Shown here piece after piece: positions 23,501 to 38,500 of a stretch of DNA of 64,000 nucleotides. Location of the stretch: contig OY292276.1 of assembly GCA_958496175.1 (NCBI GenBank), positions 21,904,001 to 21,968,000 of the forward strand, given 5' to 3'. The translations under genes and the position numbers were made by a program. The stretch comes from Sisyra terminalis. Its lineage: Eukaryota > Arthropoda > Insecta > Neuroptera > Sisyridae. Numbering within the stretch: the first letter of the stretch is position 1; each line of letters opens with the position of its first letter. Under the pieces are notes generated by a model that worked only from the letters and a program-made list of their open reading frames with translations, was not told the origin of the DNA and did no database searches.

Positions 23501-26500
23501 AAAAGCTTGAAAAGAAAGCTGCTGATAAATTAGAAGAAGCTAAAGAGACAACATCAACTGCAATCAAAGATTCAAAAGATGCAGTCATTGACAGCAAAGA
23601 TAGTGCAAAACAAAAAGCTGTTGATGCAAAAGAAAAAACAACTGATTTTTTGAAAGACGCTAAAGACGTCACGCAAGAAGGAATTTCAAATTTATCTTCA
23701 CAAGCATCAGACCTCAAAGACGACGCTAAAGTTAAAGTATTCAATATTTCTGAACAGATTGCCGAAACTGTAACAGGCGCTAAAGATGCTACTGTTGAAA
23801 TTATTGTTGATGCCAAGGACGATGTTACAGATAAAGCAATTTTGGCTGAAGAAAAACTTATTAAGGGATTGAAAGATACCTCTGATAAAACATCTCAAAA
23901 ACTTGATGAAATTTCCATGGAAACCTCAGCAGCAATAGAAACTGTAACAGAAAAAACGAGTGAAATTAAAGAAGATGGAAAATCTGGAATTAAAGGTATC
24001 TTTTCTGCAATTGGAGATAAACTGAGTAGTGGAAAAGATAAAACATCAAAAAAAGTAAAAGAACTTGAGAAGAAAACTTCCGAAAAAGTTGAAGAAACCA
24101 AAGAAGCAACCGTTGATGTCTTTAACGACGCCAAACAGGCCATTGCTGAAACAAAAGATACAATAAAAGAGGAATTAACAAAAACAGGTGATAGAACTGC
24201 CGAAGTTTTGGAAGATAAAAAGGGACGCATTCAAGATACAGTTGTAGACCTTAAAGGTGATTTAAAAACTGGAATTTTCGATACAAAAGAAGCAGTAGTC
24301 AGCAAAATAACTGAAGGTAAAGAAGTTACAGAAAAAGTTTTAAGTGACGTCAAAGATTCTACACAAGAAAATTTAATTGCTGTTGAGGAAAAAATTTTTA
24401 AAACGAAAGAAACAACAAAAGAAACTTTAATAGAAGCTGCTGACACAGTAGCTGAAAAAGTTGAAGAAACAAAAATTGCAACTGATGATAAAATTGAAGA
24501 AATAATCGATGCTGCGGCAACAACTAAAGAAGAAACAAAATCTGGAATAAAAGGAATGTTTTCAGCTATCGGTGATAAGTTCAGTAGTAGCAAAGATAAA
24601 ACCTCGAAAAAAGCTAAGAAAATTGAAAAGAAATTATCTGATAAGTTGGAAGACACCAAAGATGCGACTTCCGAGGATATTAAAGATACTAAAGACGTTG
24701 CTACTGAAATCAAAATTGGTGCTAAAGAAAAAGCAATCGACATTAAACAAATAACCGCTGATTTCTTAAGAGACGTACGTGAATCTTCCGAAGAAAGAGA
24801 AATTCAGGTAAAAAAATCCGTGAAAGATATAGCTGAAAAAACATCAGATAATATAACCGACACTAAAGATGCAATTGTTGATGTTGTATCTGAAGCTACA
24901 GATGGAGCTGAAAAAATAATTGTCGAAGTCAAGGAAGATATAATTGTAGCTAAAGATAAAACAAAAGAAGATTTACAAATTGCAAAAGACAAAACCTCTC
25001 AAAAAATTGATGAAATTTCAACAGACATTGAAGAAGTATCAAAATCTGCCGAAGAAAAAGCTGATGATGTTATCAACACTGCTACTACAGCCAAAGACGA
25101 TGCTAAATCTGGAATCAAAGGAATGTTTTCAGCCATCGGTGATAAGTTCAGTAGCGGCAAAGATAAAACCTCGAAAAAAGCTAAGAAAATTGAAAAGAGA
25201 TTATCTGATAAGTTGGAAGACACCAAAGATGCGACTTCCGAGGTTATTAAAGACACTAAAGACGTTGTTACTGAAATCAAAGTTGGTGTTGAAGAAAAAG
25301 CAGTCGACATTAAACAAATAACAGCTGATTTCTTAAGAGACGTACGTGAATCTTCCGAAGAAAGAGAAATTCAGATTAAAAAATCCGTCAAGGATAAAAT
25401 CGAAACATCAACGAATGATCTTAAAGATGGAGGCAAAGATGTAATCGATGAAATCAAAGAAGGTTTAATTGAAGCAAAAGATACAACAAAAGAAACAGTT
25501 AAAGATACAACAGAGAAAACATCCCAAAAGTTAAATGAATTATCAGCAAAAACTGGCGAAATCACAGCATTAACTGTTGAAAAGGTTGATGATCTTGTTG
25601 ACACTGCTATTACAACTAAAGACGACACAAAATCAGGAATTAAAGGCATGTTTTCAGCAATAGGTGATAAATTTAGTAGCAGTAAAGATAAAGCTTCCAA
25701 AAAAGCGAAAAAGCTTGAAAAGAAAGCTGCCGACAAATTAGATGACGCAAAAGAGACAATTGTTGACACTAAAGATAATATAAAAGAAAAAGTCATTGAT
25801 GCTGAGGAAAAAACTATTGAATTTTTGAAACACACCAAAGATGCGACGCAGAAACAAGTTGATGATGCATCTGAACAAGCAGTTTGTTTCAAAGATGATA
25901 TCAAAGATGGCGTTTTCGATGCTTCCGAAAAAATAGCCGAATCAATTATAGGTGCTAAAGATGTAACTGTTGGCGTAGTTATCGATGCTAAAGATGCAGT
26001 TACAAATAAGGTAAATATCGTTGAAGAAAAAATTATTGATACCAAAGACAAAAACATTGACAGTTTAAAAGAATCTTCTGATAAAGCATCTCAAAAACTG
26101 GACAAAATTGCATTAAAAACGTCAGAAGCAGCAGAAGAATTATGTGAAATAACAGATGAAGTAAAAGAAGATACAAAATCAGGTATTAAAGGGATGTTTT
26201 CCGCAATTGGAGAGAAATTTAGTAGCGGGAAAAGTAAAGCTAAAGATGCGAAGGAAAAAGTTAGCGAAAAAGGAAAAGATGCTAAGGATAAAATTGAAAA
26301 GCAATTGAAAGAAGAAGCCGAGATAGTTAAAGGTAGTGCAATTGATATTCAAGAAAAAATAATAGAAACCAAACAAACAGGTGAAGAGTATTTAACAGAA
26401 GCTGAACGCAAAACAATAGAAACAACAGATGAAATTTCAACCACCATAACAGATATTAAAGATGACACTAAAGAAGCCGTTGATATAACAAAAGATAAAA

Positions 26501-29500
26501 TACACGATGGAGTAGAAAGTGTTGACGAATTAGCTACTGAGACCAAAGACCAAACCAAAGAAAAAGTTGTTGGTTTTCGAGCCACTCTTACTGACATCAA
26601 AGATGAGGTATTAGAAAAAGCAGATGAAACATCCGAAACTATTGCAGCTGCTAAAGAAGAGACCAAATCTGGAATTAAAGGAATGTTTTCCGCTATCGGA
26701 GATAAATTCAGTAGTGGAAAACACAAAGCTGCTTCTAAAGTAAAGGAATCTGAAAGAAAAGTAACAGAAAAAATTGTTGAAGGAAAAGAAAAAGTCTCTA
26801 AAGATTTAGAGAATATAGGAGACGAAACAACTGTACAATTTCAAAAAGTCTCTGAAAAAACCAGCGAAGTCTTAATCGATTTGAAGACTACTGTTGACTC
26901 TAAAGTTGCAGATATTACAGAGACAGTTAAGACATCAACTACCACAGTAACAACTAACGTAACGGATATTGCTTCAACGGGAACTGTTAAAGTGGAAAAT
27001 GCATTTTTGCAAGCAAAAGATGACTCTAAAGAATTAGTCGAAGATGCTTGTGCAAAGGTAGATACAACCACAAAAGAAATTTTAGACTCTGCTAAAGAAA
27101 AAATAAGCGACGAAAAGAAGAAGGCAGAAGATGCTATTGCTGATGGAAAAGAATCAGTGAAAGAAGCAATAAAAGGTATTTCAGTTGAAGTTAAAGATGA
27201 ACTAACAACTAGTAAAGATGAAACAAAATCTGGAATAAAAGGCATGTTTTCTGCTATTGGAGATAAACTTAGCAGCGGTAAAACTAAAGCGACTTCAAAA
27301 GTTAAGGAAACTTCTGATATAGTTACAACTGAAATTATTGAACCCATTAAGGATGAAAGCTCTGAAATTAAATCAGAAATAACAGAAAAAACTGATGAGG
27401 CTATAAAAACTGGTAAGGCTATTAAGGAAGATGCAAAGCATGGAATTAAAGGTATGTTTTCGGCAATTGGAGATAAATTTGGCAGTGCGAAGAAAACCAA
27501 GAAAGATTTAAAGGACGAAGTTGAAGATATAATTTCTGAAGCTCAAGATGAAGTTGAACAATTGAAAGATAAAACAAAAGCTGATACAGAAAATTTAACT
27601 GCCGAATTTGATGTTCCTGAACTAAGTAAAAAAACGGGAGAAATTACTGAAAAATTGATTGAGACAGAAGATAAAATTAAAAAAGAAAGCAATAATATTG
27701 TGCAAGACGGAGAGGAAGGCGTTAAGAAAACGGGTGATAAATTTGAAGAGGCGTATAAAGATCTTAAAGAAACGGTCGTAAGTGAAAAAGAAGATGCTAA
27801 ATCTGGAGTAAAAGGTATTTTCTCGGCTATTGGAGACAAATTTAGTAGTGGAAAATCTACAGCTATTTCTAAAGCGAAAGATGCAAAACAAAGTGTTGAT
27901 GATAAAGTTGATGAATTTGTTACTTTACTAACAGAAGAACGAAAAGACGAAAACATCACAGTCGTAGCATTTGAAACTGAACCTGAAAAGCATATTGGGC
28001 AAAGTACGTTGGAAACTAAAACCGAAACTGTTTTAGTTAGTGATTCAGGTTTACCTGAAAATATTGTGATAAATGCAGAAGCAAAGCCAACGGGAATATT
28101 CAATTTGTTTGGAAAGAAAAAGAAGAAATTCCAGGATAAACAAGATTCTGACGACAGTGAAACAAAAACTGAACAATCTGATAATTCACAAGAATCAACT
28201 CCAACAAAAATGAAAAAGAAAAGTAGACGTCTAAAATTGAAGGGTATTCCAATTGATAGCAGCTCTGAAGTCGATGATACTGATGAAACAAAGGAAGGCG
28301 AATCTGATGAAGTATTAAAAATTAAACCTACAATGACTCAAATAAAAGAAAATGTAGAATTAAGTGACATTAATGTTGAAAGACCAGATGAATCTCACAT
28401 TGGAACTGTATCAGAAAAGAAGAGTGGATTTTTCACAAAGTTCGGTAAAAAAATAAAACATGACCGTACAGAATCCGACGATAGTGAAGCAACCGGTACT
28501 GAGCAATCAGATAACTCACTACAATCAACTCCCAAAAAATCCAAAAAGAAAAGTAAGAAACACAAGAAATCGGACGATGATCAAAAGTCAACTAGATCAG
28601 GTTTCCAAATATTCGGTAAAAAATCTGGTGAAAAGCTCAAAGATGGTAAAGATAAACTTAATGATGCTATTGAAGAAGGAAAAGAAACAAAAGAACAATT
28701 AGCCACAGATATTGTCGAAACCAAAGATCAAATCAAATTTGGTGGAATCGCTGCTGTAACATCTGTTGGGGAACAGTTAATTGATGTGAAAGATAAAACA
28801 ACCGATAAAGTCAAAGATCTAGTAGAAGATTCCAAAGATAAAACAAAAGATATTATAGAGGCAACTGAAGAAAATATTCATGACATTGGCGAACAAACTG
28901 GAGAAAAGGTATTACTCATCACTGATACTACAGTAGAAAAAATTCAGCAAGCTTCTGAAAATGCGAAAAAGGCAAAGGATGATGCAAAATCGGGAATAAA
29001 AGGAGCTTTTTCTGCCCTCGGTGATAAATTTAGTAAAATTAAAGAAAAAACAACTACAGCTGTAACAGACGCCAAAGATGCTACTCAAGAGAAAATTCAC
29101 GATACAGCAGATTCGGTTGTTCAGAAAAAAGATGAAGCTGTTGAATTTGGAAAAGATACTTTTGCAAAAATAGACGAAAAATTCGGAAAAACCAAAGAAG
29201 CGACTAATGAATTTTTAATCGATATCAAAGATACAACGGCTGATAAAATTGGAGAAGTTTCAAAAGAAATCAGTGATACCAAACAGTCTATTGCAATTGG
29301 TGTTGAAGAAACATCGGTAGCCATTGCTGATAAAATTACAGAAATTAAAGATAAAAGTCAAAGTGCTGTAACAAACGCACGAGAGGAAGTCAAGGAAACT
29401 CTCGTAGAAGTGTCTGATTTTGCTTCCAAAACTGATGATAAAGTAAAAAAAGGCATTATCGATGGCATAGATACAACAACTGAAAAAGCGGAAGATTTCA

Positions 29501-32500
29501 AAGAAGCAACTGAAGACGTTATAAGTGACATCAAAGAAAAGGCTTCTGGAAAAGTTGATGATTTATCAGAAAAAGCCGGTAAAAGCAAAGATAACGTCAA
29601 ACATGGAATTAAAGGAATGTTTTCTTCCATTGGTGATAAATTTTCTCAAGGAAAAGATAAAGCAGGCACTGCTGTCTCAGACGCTAAAGAAGCTACTAAG
29701 GAAAAAGTTAAAGATGCAAAAGCAGCCGCTGTTAAACGAACTGATTCTTTGAAAGAAGATACCAAAAGTTTAGTTCAGGCAGCTGGAGATAAAGTGTCCG
29801 ATGCAAAAGATGCCACTGTTGAAATTGCAGGTGACATTAAGGAAGACATTATCGAAAAAATTGACTCATTATCAGATAGCGCTAGTAAAAAGAAAAAAGA
29901 GAAAAAATCTGGAATTAAAGGTGCGTTATCTTCAATTGGCGGAAAGTTTTCCCATGCTAAAGACAAAACAACTGAAAAACTAGCCGAAACATCAGATACT
30001 ATTAGTGAGAAAAGTGCTGAAATTAAAGACAGCACAAAAGAAGTTCTTATTGCTTCTGAAGAAAAAATCATTGACGCCAAAGATAAATCAGTGAAAGTTG
30101 CAACTGATGTAAAGACTTCTGTAGTTGAAAAATCTGACGAAATTTCCGAGAATGTTATTGCTGCTAAAGAAAGTGCTAAATCGGGAATAAAAGGAATATT
30201 TTCATCAATCGGTGACAAATTTAGTCATGCTAAAGACAAAACGAAAGATAAAGCAAAAGAAATAAAAGATGGAGTGAAAGAAACCGTAGATGAAGGAGAA
30301 GAAAAATTAACATCTCTTCAGGATAAAACAGAAATTGTTGTTAGTCAAGCTAAGGATGAGGGTCTTGATTTGGCGCAAGAAGTCTCTGAAAAACTTACCG
30401 ACATTAAAAGTGGCATTGCTTTAGACGCAGAAGAAATGTTATCAACGGTGGATGCTAAGCTTAGTGAAGTTCATGATAAAACAAAAGAAACTTTAACGGA
30501 TGTTAAAGATGTGATTCAAGAAAAAATCAATTTCGGTACAGAGACAGTTGGATCACTTAAAGAAAGCACCAAGGAAGTTTCTGAAGAAGTGAAAGAAGAA
30601 AGAGAAAAACAGTTGAAAGAAGCATGTGAGAAAGCTGAAGAAATTGTTGAAGAAGTTAAAACTGTAGCCATTGAAAAAGTTGAAGAATTATCTGAAACTA
30701 AAAAGAAGAAAAAATCAGGAATAAAAGGAGCTTTTTCAGCAATTGGTGACAAATTTAGTAAAGCTAAAGATAAAACTGGCGCTGTGATATCCGATGCAAC
30801 AGAAGTAACAAAAGAAAAAATATCAGCGACTTCAGAAACTATCGGTAAAACAACAGATAATATAAAAGATAGCGTAAAAGACACTAATGAGAAAACAGGT
30901 GAAAGTATATCTGAAACAACTGAAAAGGTTGGTGAAAAATTATCCGATGCAAAAGATAAAACAGGTGCGTTTTTCACCGAAGTCAAACAAACTACAGTTG
31001 AAAAAGTAGAAGACCTTTCAGCAGGAGTCTCTAAGACCACTGAAACAGTAAAAACTGAAATTAAAGAAGTTTTTTCGAAAGCCGGTGAAAAAATGGAAGA
31101 TGCTCAAGATAAATCGGTGACTGTACTAACAGACGTAAAAGAAGTCACAAAGGAAAAGATATCTGAAACTCTAGAGACAGTTTCTAAAACCAAGGAAGAC
31201 TTAGAAAAAGATTTTGAAAAATCAGGAGAAAAGATAGATGACTTCTTTACCAGTGTGAAAGATTCTGCTGCTAATACTGTAGAAGACATTACCGAAAAGT
31301 CTATTGAAATTAAATCCACTACAAAATCTACCTTACTGGAATCAAAACAAGTTGTGAAAGAAACTGTAGAAGAATCAATAATATGTATTGGTGAAATTAA
31401 AGACGATTTAAAGACGGGTATAAAAGACCATGAAACAAAAGCAGATGAAAAAATATCAGAGGCCAAAAAATTATTAGGCGACAATTTTGCAGATTTGAAA
31501 AATATTCCTACATCTACTTTTGAAACATTTGAAAAAACAGTGGAAACAACACAAGCTAAAGGTTCGGTTAAAACTGAATTGCAAAGTTTTGTTACGGACC
31601 ATCCGAAACTTGGAGAAATTATTGACAAAACCAACGTTATTACTTCTGAAATTAAAGAATCTGTGATTGAAACATCTGAAACGCTTCCTAAAGTAAAAGA
31701 TGAAACTTTTCAGAAGATAACTAAAAAAATGTCTGAAACTGAAAAAGAAGTAGTTGAAGGCCTTTCAAATATCAAAAGTGCAACCACTGAAAAAAGCCAC
31801 GATTTCGCATCAAATGTTGAGCAAGCTAAATCGTCAGTATCAAAAACCGTAACGAGCATTTCGACAGCAGTAAAAGACGAAATTTCTACCACCAAAGATA
31901 AAGTCATTGAAATAAAACAACAAACTGGTGAGCAACTGAAATCCATGAAAGATACAGTTTCTGAACATACAGAAAAATTAAATGAAGATTTTCAATCTAG
32001 CGTAGAAGTGTCTTTAAAATCAGTAGAAGATACTTTTGCAAAAGCTAAAGATAGCACCAAAAACTTAATAACAGATATTAAAGATGATGCAAAAGAAACT
32101 AAATTGAAAATGTCCGAATCAGTCATCAAAAGTAGCGAAATCTTTGACAGCAGCTTAGGAAAAATCGAGCCTACAATATCTGGTTCTGAAAAAGTGATTG
32201 AAAAAACAGTGAAAGAAACTATTACATCTGTAGGACAAGTTAAAGATGCAATAAAAACCGAAACTCAAAGTATGGGAGAGCAAATAATAACTGAAACTAA
32301 ACAAACTGCAGAAATAGTTGATGGAAAAGTTCATAGTACTAAAGAAGAAGCAAAAACAATTATAAAATCTGCGAAAGAAATAACTGATGATGTCAAAGAA
32401 GAGTTAGATAGGGTTGTCGATGAAGCTGCAACATCTTCAAAAAGTTCATTAGATAAAGTTTCTGCAGATATTTCCGCATGTGCTATTGGTGTTAAAGATA

Positions 32501-35500
32501 GTATTAAGACAGAAACTGCAGTCGCCCTAGGAGCAATGGGAACTACACTTATCGAAGCTATAGGAAAAACCACTTTTGCTGTAAATGAGACAAAAGATGC
32601 GACTAAGGAAGTTAAAGAACTAGTTGAAAAAATTGATGACTCGGACATTAAATTAAAGAATGAAGATGATTTTAAGGTAATGAAAGAAACAGTTGTGGAA
32701 ACTGTATATCAAACTGAGAAGGATTTGGAAAAAACAAAAGAGGATGTTATATCAGGATTGCAGGGAGTTTGCTCATCCGTCAAAGTGCTGAGTTCTAAAC
32801 CACGACCTGATGTAACTGAAATTAAAAGTGCAATTGTAGAAACAATTAGTGATGAGTATGTAGATCTAGCATCACTGGACTCAAAAATATCAAAATCTGA
32901 GTCAAAACCAACTGAGGTTACTCTGGCTAAAAGTAGCTTACAACCAACCGAAATCACCAGTGTTCTCGAGTCTAATGTTTTAGACGCAAGTGCTAAGACA
33001 TCACAGACTTCTCATATATCCTTTGAAGACTTAAGTATTCAAGATTCTAGTCCACGATTAGATGATCCATTGAATATCTCTGAAAGTGGCGGTCGAATGG
33101 TCTCCGAGCAAAATATTGATCTATCAAACTTATCTGATCTTGACAGTTTTGAACGTACTGAGAAGAAAAGTTTTACCACAATCACTGAAATTCCGGGTAC
33201 ATTAACGAGATTGGGAGATAATGTCATTATTGACGATTCCGAGGTTGATTGGAGTCAAGGAAATCAAGAAGTAGTTGAAGCTGGAGTCCATCGAAAACCG
33301 CTGTTTCATTTGGAGTCGGAGGAAGACGACGGGTTGCGTACGGAAGACGTGATTCGGGAGGTTTCAAAATTGAACGAGAAATTCCAAGAGATGAAACGAG
33401 AAGCAGAAACGGATGTGGTTGAATTGGAGAGAAAGATTGAGAATATTGATATTGCGTTAGATAGTTTGGAACAACAATCCGGTTTAACAGGTGATGATAG
33501 CGACGCGAAATCAGAGCGTAAGGACACAAAATTAAAACGGGTTGAGCGACGCTTTGAACGCATGGCTTCTGAAACGCTTGACAAAGACAAAGTTGAGGCA
33601 CACGTTGGAACGCCCGAATTAGAGCAACATCGTGAGGCCGAGTTTCAAAGAATGGTATCACAACTTAGCACTGAAGAAATGACAGATTTTCAAAGTGAAT
33701 ATAGCGCGCTTTGGGAAGAAACCACGTTCAGCCGTAGTGATGAATTGGATTCAAAGACACCTGACAGTCAGCTCGAAATTCAAGATCTGCCCCAAGGTAG
33801 TTTACTGTAGCATCATCCAGTGTGGCAATTCACATCATTTTCATGTTCAACGCTTTTAGAAATATATGGTTCATTTAAGTCTTTCCATACATGTTTTTTT
33901 TTCAAAATTTACATGAATCATTTTTCTCTGGCCATTTATATGTTTTCTGTCATTTTTTTAATTTACATGAAGCCTCTCGTTCGTATAACAAAATGCATGC
34001 TTTATTTTCCATCTTTGCTATTGGCTAAGGTTCGTTCGTGTTGTTGCAACATGTCGGGTATTCGATGGTAATTGGTAACTTTAATTCTTAGGCGAAATTG
34101 TTTACATGGGACCAGTGACGTTTAATAAAGATAAGAGTACAAACCAAGCCGGAATTGAAATTGATTTGATTCCTATAATGCGAAGCCCTTACTCATCTCC
34201 CGTCCTTAAGAAGAAAACGAAAATCAAAACCAAGTCCGAAAACGGTTTCGTCCCAGGCCCATCAGCAAACAATTGGCATACCAGTCTTCCTAATCTATTC
34301 GATTTTAAATCAGGCAGAAGTTCGCCCGCCACTCGTTCCTGTTGTATGCCTCCGAGTCATAGTCCAAATCATTCATTCTCAGACAAAAGCAGCTCTGGCA
34401 GCACCAAAGAAAACTTACACAAAAGCTCTGATGTCATTTACGAGCGCAAACAATCAAATAGTGGATCGATCTGTAAAGGCCTTGTAATGAACGCTGTTTT
34501 AGACTGGATTAGCTTATCCGATCCATTTGAAGCCCAAGAAAATAGATCACTTGACTCTGGCTCTTTGCAAGATTTAGAAGACGATCTGATGGAGATATCT
34601 TTCACATACTCATTGCCCGAAGAAGGTTTTTATAGTGATAAGAATGAATCGAGTAGTCCCAAATTAGGCCATTTTAGTTCTTATGGCGTTCATCAATCCA
34701 GAAGAGAGCCATGTGCCCTTAGTCAAACTCCTCTTGGAGGTATGTGAGATATAACCAGAATCAGACGATGTCAATAACAAATGTTTTAACTCAATAGATC
34801 TAGTTTAGAGATTTTTTAACTCTGTACAGAACAGGAGTTTTTTTTCGGTTTGCCGAGTACCCGATATGTTTTTCTTTTGAAATTTGCATGTCTTTTTCTT
34901 CTTTTTTTTTGTTGTTGTTGCATGTTGATGTTCTGAAACGCAAACTCACGGCAAAGCTTAGTCAGCATTGCCAGTACAAAACACCTGAAACAAAGAAACA
35001 AAAATTAGCGAAATAAATATTTTAAGGGAAGTTTATTTTTCTAAGTGATGAAAAAATAATCTCAAATGATTGGTATGCCGTGCTTTTCTCTTTCTTAATT
35101 CGTATTTCTATATTTATTTGGAATCGCTTGTTTTTCTTCAAATTCATAATTCAAAAATTCTTTAATCGGAATTTTACGAATTTCTTTTTTATCTCTTATA
35201 CTTGAACATTTGACAAAATACGACTAAAGTTGCTAATAGGTGCACAAAAAAAGTCAAATAAAATCATTGTTTAATTATTTAAATTTCTTTCAAGTACTTA
35301 AGCGTACTTTAGATCTTTGTTGTAGTTTTAATTCTAAAGCTAAAAATGGAAATAGTTATAAAAAACTATTATCTTCATGAAAATGTTTTTCTGAAAATTA
35401 TGGGAGAATAGGACGTTTTTTTTGGTTCAAATTTATTGGTAATTTGGTTGTATTAGAAAGATATGCAATTTAGAATGTAGGATTGATATTTTTTATTCAA

Positions 35501-38500
35501 TATAAAGTCAAGGGGTTGCGATTCATTCATAACCAGTTGTGTCTACTGTGTTTATAGGTGCATTTTAATGCAATCGGAAGTCGCTGGTTTCTAGCGAAAA
35601 ATGTGGTCATGTGACTTAAATGAAATCTGGCCGTAATCTGAAAAAAGTACCGATAAAGCTAAAGTTTGTTTAGGTAGTTTACCGAATTCTACCGATTCTA
35701 CCAGACATGATTTTCTACATTAATACATTCTTAAAAAGAGTTCATAGATGGTACTTTTATTATTCCAATTAATACTTATTAATGACGTTTATACACATCA
35801 TCACATTTAATGTGGTTATATTGACACATTGACATTCGATAGAATGCCTCCTTTGTCGCTAAAGTTTTACGTTTTCATACACGTGACCAATTTTTTCGCT
35901 AGAAACCAGCGATTAGCAGTTGTATGAAAATGCACCATATCGATTTTTAAATATCGAACAGAGACCATATAGAGATATATCAATGGATAACTTCCTTAAT
36001 TTTTTATTGAATAAAAAAATAGATATATCACCTAACCAATCTTCTAGGAACTATTTTACACTTCTACGTTTATTATTAAATTTCTATTCGAAAAGTATGT
36101 TCTTACAAATCTGTTGATCTGATGAAACAGTACAACTTTGTTCGTTCAATTCTTTTTTACTCACATAAGCATTTATGATTAAAATAAGTTAACAAGGATC
36201 TTAAATTGACCGATTTAATTTATTGAAGTTCCCACAGCAAAACAAGAAAAATATTAACAAGTTAATGTAAATTGTTAAAAAAAACATTTTTTATAACTCT
36301 TATTTATAGTATAACGTTATTTCTATTTCCTTTGCATTTATATGACTAATTTATGTAAAAAATTGCAATTCGACGAAAAATTTGATGCCGAGTGTTCAAA
36401 ACAAATGTGTTTTATAGTTTTCTGAGATAGAAATTGTAAAGTGATAAATTATTCGTATGTGTATACCAAATATCTGGAAAAGAAATGACTATTGAATATT
36501 CTAACTTCAAATTTATGTAACTTTGAAAACTTGTTTGAATTTTTTTTAATGAATGTTCACTGTAAAGTACTGAAGAAATAGCTTTTTAAACTAATTGAAT
36601 CGTTGATTTCGAAAAACTGTTAGTTTCTATGTTCTTTACATGGAAATATAACCATGGAAATTAACCATGGATTCCCGTAAACTAAGCACGTCAGCATAGA
36701 TCAGACCCATAATAGTTCAATTTACCCACGAAAATTCAATCAAAATACTTAGTAATTACAATGATATTGGCTCATGTCCCTTTTAGGGATGTCAATATTT
36801 GGTAACGTTACATTTTCTACATTGTTTTTACTTTAATTCGTGAATAAATTGAGCCAAAATAGTTCTAATCCACATTGACGTGCCTAATTCACGGCAATAT
36901 CGAATTTTCCTTCTGAACACAATAGCTGTACTATTTTTATACAAATATTTCATATATGATGTAATAGTATGAAATGTAAATTCTCCTTTTTTATAAGAGA
37001 AGATAATTTAATAACTCCCACTTCAATTAAAATTTTTTGTTTGATTCTTATTTAATTTTAATTAACTTCTTGATATAGTTGTATATTAAAGTGCACAATA
37101 TAGCTAGTACTTTTTTTGGCCATCAGCCGTCGTAACGAAAACGGACAGTTCCCAATAAATCAAATTTGAAATAGCAACTTTAGTGGTAATTTTCTAGATT
37201 CTAATATTCTAATTTGTTGTTACAACTTATGCTAAGTCGCACATCCGGGATTTAATTGTTAGCAGTAAAGCTGAGATGCAACTTTCTTTGCTGCATGACC
37301 ACTTAAGAATGAATTGACCTAATTAGTTCGAAATTTTCCAAATTTCTTTTATTAATGTCGCTTTGATGTGCTGACTAGATAAAATCTCAAAATTTATTCC
37401 ATTTTAGACCATATTCTAAGGGACTTTTTAATGAATGTTAAATGTTAGTTTAACATATTGATGTGTTACATTTTTATATTATTTACTATAACATTTTACA
37501 TATGAAACAAAAGCTTTGTAAAAGTTATGTGGAATGTAAATTGTTCTAAACTTTATTGCAGTTATTTAAGTAACAATATAAAATTTAATTATAAGATGAA
37601 ATACAGCGTTAAAATAAATGACAGATTTTTCATCATAATTGGCGCAGAACGTATGTACAATACAATTTTATTTTATTTTTTTTGGTTGACTAACTGCATT
37701 AAGTTTATAATTTGCGTTTTTTTTTTCTATAATGAAATACGAAAAAATTGGTAATAAAGTAAAGTCAAGCTAATATTAAGATTGAATCAAGCAATTTTCA
37801 TATTGATGTTGTTTCTGTATTTAAGTGAATTTTAAACAGCACCATACTTTTTCTTTGAAAGAATCAAAATAAGAGCAGGCAATTTCCAGTACATTTTCTT
37901 ACATTTTGAATCGCTTCATCTTCTATAGTCCATGTGTCATAATATAAATGTTTTTATTTTATTTTTGGATAGCACATGCAATGTATTTATGATTTACTTT
38001 TTTATATAATTGTACTAACAATATTTTTTGACGGTACATATCCCAAAATTATGTCTCATCATATTAATATCATATTTTGTATTTCATTATTCATTGGCGA
38101 TAAACCATGCTCTAACATACTAACAAACTCTCTTCTAGAAATTGGCGACAACAAGAGAACCATCGATCTAACACCTTGCGTCCCTAAACCAAAGCCACGC
38201 ACAAAATCTAGTGACAGTCGAATAGAGCCACCATCACCAAAAGACCTCCAAAGTGTACCACAAACTGATGATACATCCTCCGTAATTGAACCACTCGCTG
38301 GTTCACCAACTGAAACTCAACTAGAATCTTATTCAGATCGAAAAAAATTCTGGGAATCAGTCTCAGGTGGTAGCACAGAAGCAGCATCCGACGAAACTAA
38401 ATCCATCAAAGAATCAACGCCCATCCCCAAACCTCGTTCTAACTTAACCACATCAACTCGTAGCAGCAGTGAAAGTATCTTTTACAAAACTGAAAGTGAA

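Noticed and set aside
37976..38138. In-frame start Met at 37976 as a separate gene start for exon 5
   Set aside because: The stretch is intron-like, and a strong TACTAAC branch site plus CTCTTCTAG acceptor at 38138 gives the phase-1 join seen elsewhere in the gene.
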